Positions 7,270-9,326 of a stretch of DNA of 9,326 nucleotides are shown in pieces. The notes beneath the pieces were generated by a model that did no database searches, was not told the DNA's origin, and saw only the letters and a list, made by a program, of their open reading frames with translations. The DNA lies in NCBI GenBank assembly GCA_009843725.1, contig VYCX01000506.1, positions 1 to 9,326 on the forward strand, written 5' to 3'. This DNA is from Boseongicola sp. SB0675_bin_26. Its GTDB lineage: Bacteria; Pseudomonadota; Alphaproteobacteria; Rhodobacterales; Rhodobacteraceae. Numbering within the stretch: position 1 is the first letter of the stretch; the number at the start of each line of letters is the position of its first letter. The position numbers and the translations under genes are program-made.

Positions 7270-7507
7270 CGGCTTGTCCCTTTTGAGCGGCGATCAAGCA
7301 ATATGCATTACACGTTCAGGGGAGGAGGTTCCGTCGGTGCGTTGCGCCAGAGCGTTCAGCAGTGGCGCCTCCAGGCCGACCGCCGATCCCCTTGCGCTTC
7401 CAAGGCAGGCTTATTCCAGATCGTTGATTGAAGCGCTCAGTGCCTGGCACATACCGCAACAGGCTCCCCAGACGTAACGAGTCGAGACGCACTCCCGGAG
7501 TGGTCGA
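7270..7507. other. Divergent intergenic region
   Basis: These 238 bases separate the minus-strand MsrQ-like gene from the plus-strand nucleotidyltransferase and should hold promoters for both. I see the ribosome binding sites at each end but no convincing sigma-70 pair, operator or hairpin. Confidence 0.4.
7497..7500 (+). promoter_or_regulatory. Shine-Dalgarno deciding the nucleotidyltransferase TTG start
   Basis: GGAG lies seven bases before TTG 7508-7510. It supports a TTG start, which leaves a short helix before the GS-x10-DxD catalytic motif, as expected for this superfamily. Confidence 0.5.
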
Positions 7508-8254
7508 TTGAACCGAGACATTTCGAGTGCACGCGCAACGGCAGAAAGAATTTGCACCGACATGTTTCCGTCCGCGCGTGTGTTTCTGCTCGCCGGATCA
7601 GTCGTTCGAGGCGAAACGACACGCTATTCTGACATCGACCTCGTTGTTGTCTTTGAGTGCTTTGAGCACGCCAAGCGACAGTCCTTCACGTTCGCCGATT
7701 GGCCCGTCGAGGCGTTCATTCATGACCCGAAGACCCTCGAGTAACTCTTCAAGGAGGCCGACCGGCGGATGGGCGTTCCGTCGCTCGCCACCATGGTCCG
7801 CGAAGGCATCGAGGTCCCCCGCCCAAGCGAATGCGGAAACATGATCAGGACTTTGGCCAATCGCGTTCTGGGTGCCGGTCCGATTCCTTGGGGACAGTCG
7901 GAGCGTGACGACTCCCGCTATGCCATCAGCGATATAGTGGGAGACATTCGCGCACCACGCAGTCCGGACGAACTTCGCCCTGTCGCTTCAAAGCTCCACT
8001 TTGCTGTCGCCAACCACTTTTGCCGGTCACGGGATCAATGGTCCGCCAAGGCAAAGCGTATTCCCGGAAGGCTCATGGCACTTGATCCGGAATTCGGCAA
8101 CAGATTCACCGATGCCTTTGAGGCGGCCTTTGCCAGGAGCGATGTCGCCGCAGTGATTGAACTGGCTGAGGTCGTTCTGGAACCGGATGGAGGGTTCCTG
8201 TTCGATGGATACGACCGCGATGCGCCCTGCAGCTGGAGAATGTCGGATCCGTGA
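7508..8254 (+). pseudogene. Nucleotidyltransferase-domain protein interrupted by one in-frame TAA
   Basis: Read through the stop, this is one 248-codon frame before the final TGA, a usual length for stand-alone nucleotidyltransferase-domain proteins of the DNA polymerase beta superfamily. The N-terminal part (78 aa) has the catalytic motif LLAGSVVRGETTRYSDIDLVVV with G30, S31, D42 and D44, and a probable third carboxylate, E68 in WPVEAFIHDP. TAA 7742-7744 follows DPKTLE. The same frame continues with LFKEADRRMGVPSLATMVREG and a helical C-terminal domain (SKLHFAVANHFCRSRDQW, then VLEPDGGFLFDGYDRDAP), which resembles the helical tail of such proteins. From memory of relatives, the stop sits where a Tyr is common (HDPETLxYFF), so one base change would explain it. 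The gene may be dead, read through, or made as two pieces, since AAGGAGG and ATG 7769 follow the stop. Substrate unknown; relatives modify small molecules, drugs, tRNA or proteins. Confidence 0.75.
7751..7757 (+). promoter_or_regulatory. Possible restart ribosome binding site after the internal stop
   Basis: AAGGAGG begins six bases after the in-frame TAA and ends eleven bases before ATG 7769. That ATG would give a 161-aa protein made of the helical C-terminal part. The same bases encode F-K-E-A in the ancestral frame, so the match may be a by-product of coding sequence. If used, it would split the gene into a catalytic piece and a helical piece. Confidence 0.3.
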
Positions 8255-8399
8255 CCGGCCTTGTCCCATTCGTCGGCACGGACCGCGATTCGGCATTCCG
8301 TGTCGGATTCCATGACAAGCTGGAGCGCGCGAACTGGAAGGCGACCTGTCAGCCTCTTCCAGGAATCACAACAGGACCTACGACGGCCTGCCCGGTTAC

Positions 8400-8795
8400 A
8401 TGATTGATTTCGATGTCAATCTTGAAGACGCGGCAGCGGCGAACATCGATGTCCGCAGGCACAAGAACGACAAGCAAGGGCGCCTGATGGGCACGAACAA
8501 TGGCTACAAGCGCCTGGGCGGTGGAGGGAACCCCAATCGGTTTGCCGCCGAGCAGACGTACACCGGCACCATGGCCGTGAAGAGACTGAGCAACGGCCGC
8601 GAGATTGCGGGCTCGCTCAGTCAGGGCGGACGGGTCTTGACCGCGTTCAGCCTGGTTGATGACGGCAGCGAAGTGAACAATTTCGGCATGCTGGCCTTCC
8701 ACGTGAACAGCAAGACCTTTGGCTTTGGCAACAAGGTTGACGCGCCGGACAATCGTCTGGACTTCAGCCATGTCAAACCTGAGGTACTCCCCTGA
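8400..8795 (+). CDS. Hypothetical beta-rich protein, probably missing its 5' end
   Basis: This frame encodes 131 aa from an ATG at 8400 that has no Shine-Dalgarno sequence. The same frame is open back to 8316 and reads RTYDGLPGY just before the ATG, which joins smoothly to MIDFDVNLEDAAAANIDVRR, so the ATG looks internal. The pattern of alternating strands, the glycine-rich GYKRLGGGGNPN turn, and the end FGMLAFHVNSKTFG followed by DNRLDFSHVKPEVLP suggest a beta-sandwich of the concanavalin A/laminin G type, as found in secreted or carbohydrate-binding domains. This is a structural guess; I do not recognise a named family. No signal peptide is visible, and a stop lies at 8313-8315. In the +1 frame upstream, the stretch FHDKLERANWKA (about 8309-8344) could be the lost beginning, which would mean a frameshift. 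It is likely a remnant. Confidence 0.45.
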   Translation: MIDFDVNLEDAAAANIDVRRHKNDKQGRLMGTNNGYKRLGGGGNPNRFAAEQTYTGTMAVKRLSNGREIAGSLSQGGRVLTAFSLVDDGSEVNNFGMLAFHVNSKTFGFGNKVDAPDNRLDFSHVKPEVLP

Positions 8796-8799
8796 CGGT

Positions 8800-8818
8800 C
8801 GGGTCGGGCATTGACCCG
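8800..8818 (+). terminator. Hairpin just after the orphan ORF, no T-run
   Basis: CGGGTC (8800-8805) and GACCCG (8813-8818) form a perfect six-base stem around a seven-base loop, starting four bases after the stop at 8793-8795. No T-rich tract follows, so it is at best a weak or RNA-stabilising end. Confidence 0.25.
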
Positions 8819-9084
8819 TAGCGGGCCAGGACTTGCAATCGGGCGTGGCGCAACGCGACATCGAGATCGAACTCTCGGTCAGTCGCTTTCGTCCTTATCT
8901 CCCCACGAGCCAGGAACGAGCTTCAGGCCTTCGTCGCCTGTTCGCAGAACATCTGCAGGTCGCGCCCGACATTCAGTGCCATTCCTGCCATGCGGAAGTG
9001 GCCGGAGCCGGGTGATCAAGCATCCTTCTTTCGCTTCACCAATCCGCAAGCTTTGAGGAGAATTGGATGCGCGACCCCGGGACG
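8819..9084. other. Intergenic region between convergent genes
   Basis: No credible gene is seen. A 60-codon plus-strand frame at 8833-9015 and a 31-codon minus-strand frame over 8920-9016 are open, but neither has a usable ribosome binding site or a family match. Confidence 0.4.
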
Positions 9085-9326
9085 TCACCGTGCAAGGTGG
9101 CCCGCATCTTCTGCGCGCACGAGCACCGTTTCCCGACGCCAAATCATGAGACCGGACATGGCGATCATCAGTGCACCCAGTATCGTCCACGTGTCCGGCA
9201 AATCGCCGAAGACAACGAAACCGCCTGCCGTCATGTATATCAGGTAGCTGTACGAATACGGCATCAGGTAGTTTGCCTCGGCAACCTGATGCGCACGGAT
9301 CAGGAATTCATGCCCGATCCAGGCAA
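9085..9326 (-). CDS. EamA/DMT-family transporter, C-terminal end (rest outside window)
   Basis: On the minus strand the frame enters at the right edge and runs 79 codons to the TGA at 9085-9087. It reads AWIGHEFLIRAHQVAEANYL, then MPYSYSYLIYMTAGGFVVFG, DLPDTWTILGALMIAMSGLM and IWRRE, ending about 15 residues later at LAR. This is the last two membrane helices of a drug/metabolite transporter of the EamA type: a helix with conserved Pro and Tyr, then the FGDLPDTWTILGA turn that matches the usual FGExPxxxxxxGaxxI signature, then a final helix ending in Arg-Arg. Such proteins are about 280-300 aa with ten helices and sit in the inner membrane; their substrates range from amino acids to S-adenosylmethionine and cannot be told here. 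The frame is not one of the long ATG-started ORFs because its start is beyond the window. Confidence 0.8.
   Translation of the reverse strand, partial: AWIGHEFLIRAHQVAEANYLMPYSYSYLIYMTAGGFVVFGDLPDTWTILGALMIAMSGLMIWRRETVLVRAEDAGHLAR

Noticed and set aside
8833..9015. 60-codon plus-strand ORF ending in CHSCH, a CxxCH haem c motif
   Set aside because: No Shine-Dalgarno sequence, no signal peptide and no surrounding cytochrome sequence; a single CxxCH is easily due to chance.
8920..9016. Minus-strand 31-codon frame reading FRMAGMALNVGRDLQMFCEQ
   Set aside because: It looks protein-like, but a stop lies immediately upstream and there is no ribosome binding site; too short to call even as a remnant.

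Overview
The window looks like chromosomal DNA of a high-GC alphaproteobacterium, most likely a member of the Rhodobacterales. This rests on the GC-rich third codon positions, on a SelD fused to an FAD-dependent oxidoreductase, and on the general look of the proteins. It is inference from remembered families, not from a search. I see no insertion sequence, phage gene, tRNA, rRNA or CRISPR array.

Layout: (1) 1-720, plus strand, is the 3' part of a CrtC/AttH-like lipocalin-fold protein. (2) 760-2916, plus strand, is a 718-aa fusion of a pyridine-nucleotide/FAD oxidoreductase with selenide, water dikinase (SelD). (3) 2897-3961, minus strand, is the tRNA 2-selenouridine synthase MnmH, convergent with selD and overlapping it by 20 bases. 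(4) 4081-5085, plus strand, is a lone inositol 2-dehydrogenase (IolG). It is followed by a tiny ORF overlapping its stop and by a small two-helix membrane protein (5129-5356). (5) 5428-6168, minus strand, is a DUF2461 protein. (6) About 460-490 bases with no convincing gene follow. (7) 6658-7269, minus strand, is an MsrQ/YedZ-like haem membrane protein. (8) 7508-8254, plus strand, is a nucleotidyltransferase gene broken by one in-frame TAA. (9) 8400-8795, plus strand, is an orphan beta-rich ORF that appears to have lost its 5' end. (10) 9085-9326, minus strand, is the C-terminal end of an EamA/DMT transporter running off the window.

The clearest functional unit is the selenium pair. SelD makes selenophosphate and MnmH uses it to convert 2-thiouridine to 2-selenouridine at the tRNA wobble position. 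The oxidoreductase domain fused to SelD may handle reduced selenium or electrons for it, but this is not shown by the sequence. No selA, selB or tRNA-Sec lies in the window, so use of selenium only for tRNA modification is possible but cannot be decided here.

The right-hand third (about 7.3-9.0 kb) shows signs of gene decay. The nucleotidyltransferase has a nonsense codon just after its catalytic residues, with a strong Shine-Dalgarno-like sequence and an ATG behind it. The next ORF has no credible start. The MsrQ-like protein also lacks one of the haem-ligand histidines expected from E. coli MsrQ, and no msrP is nearby.
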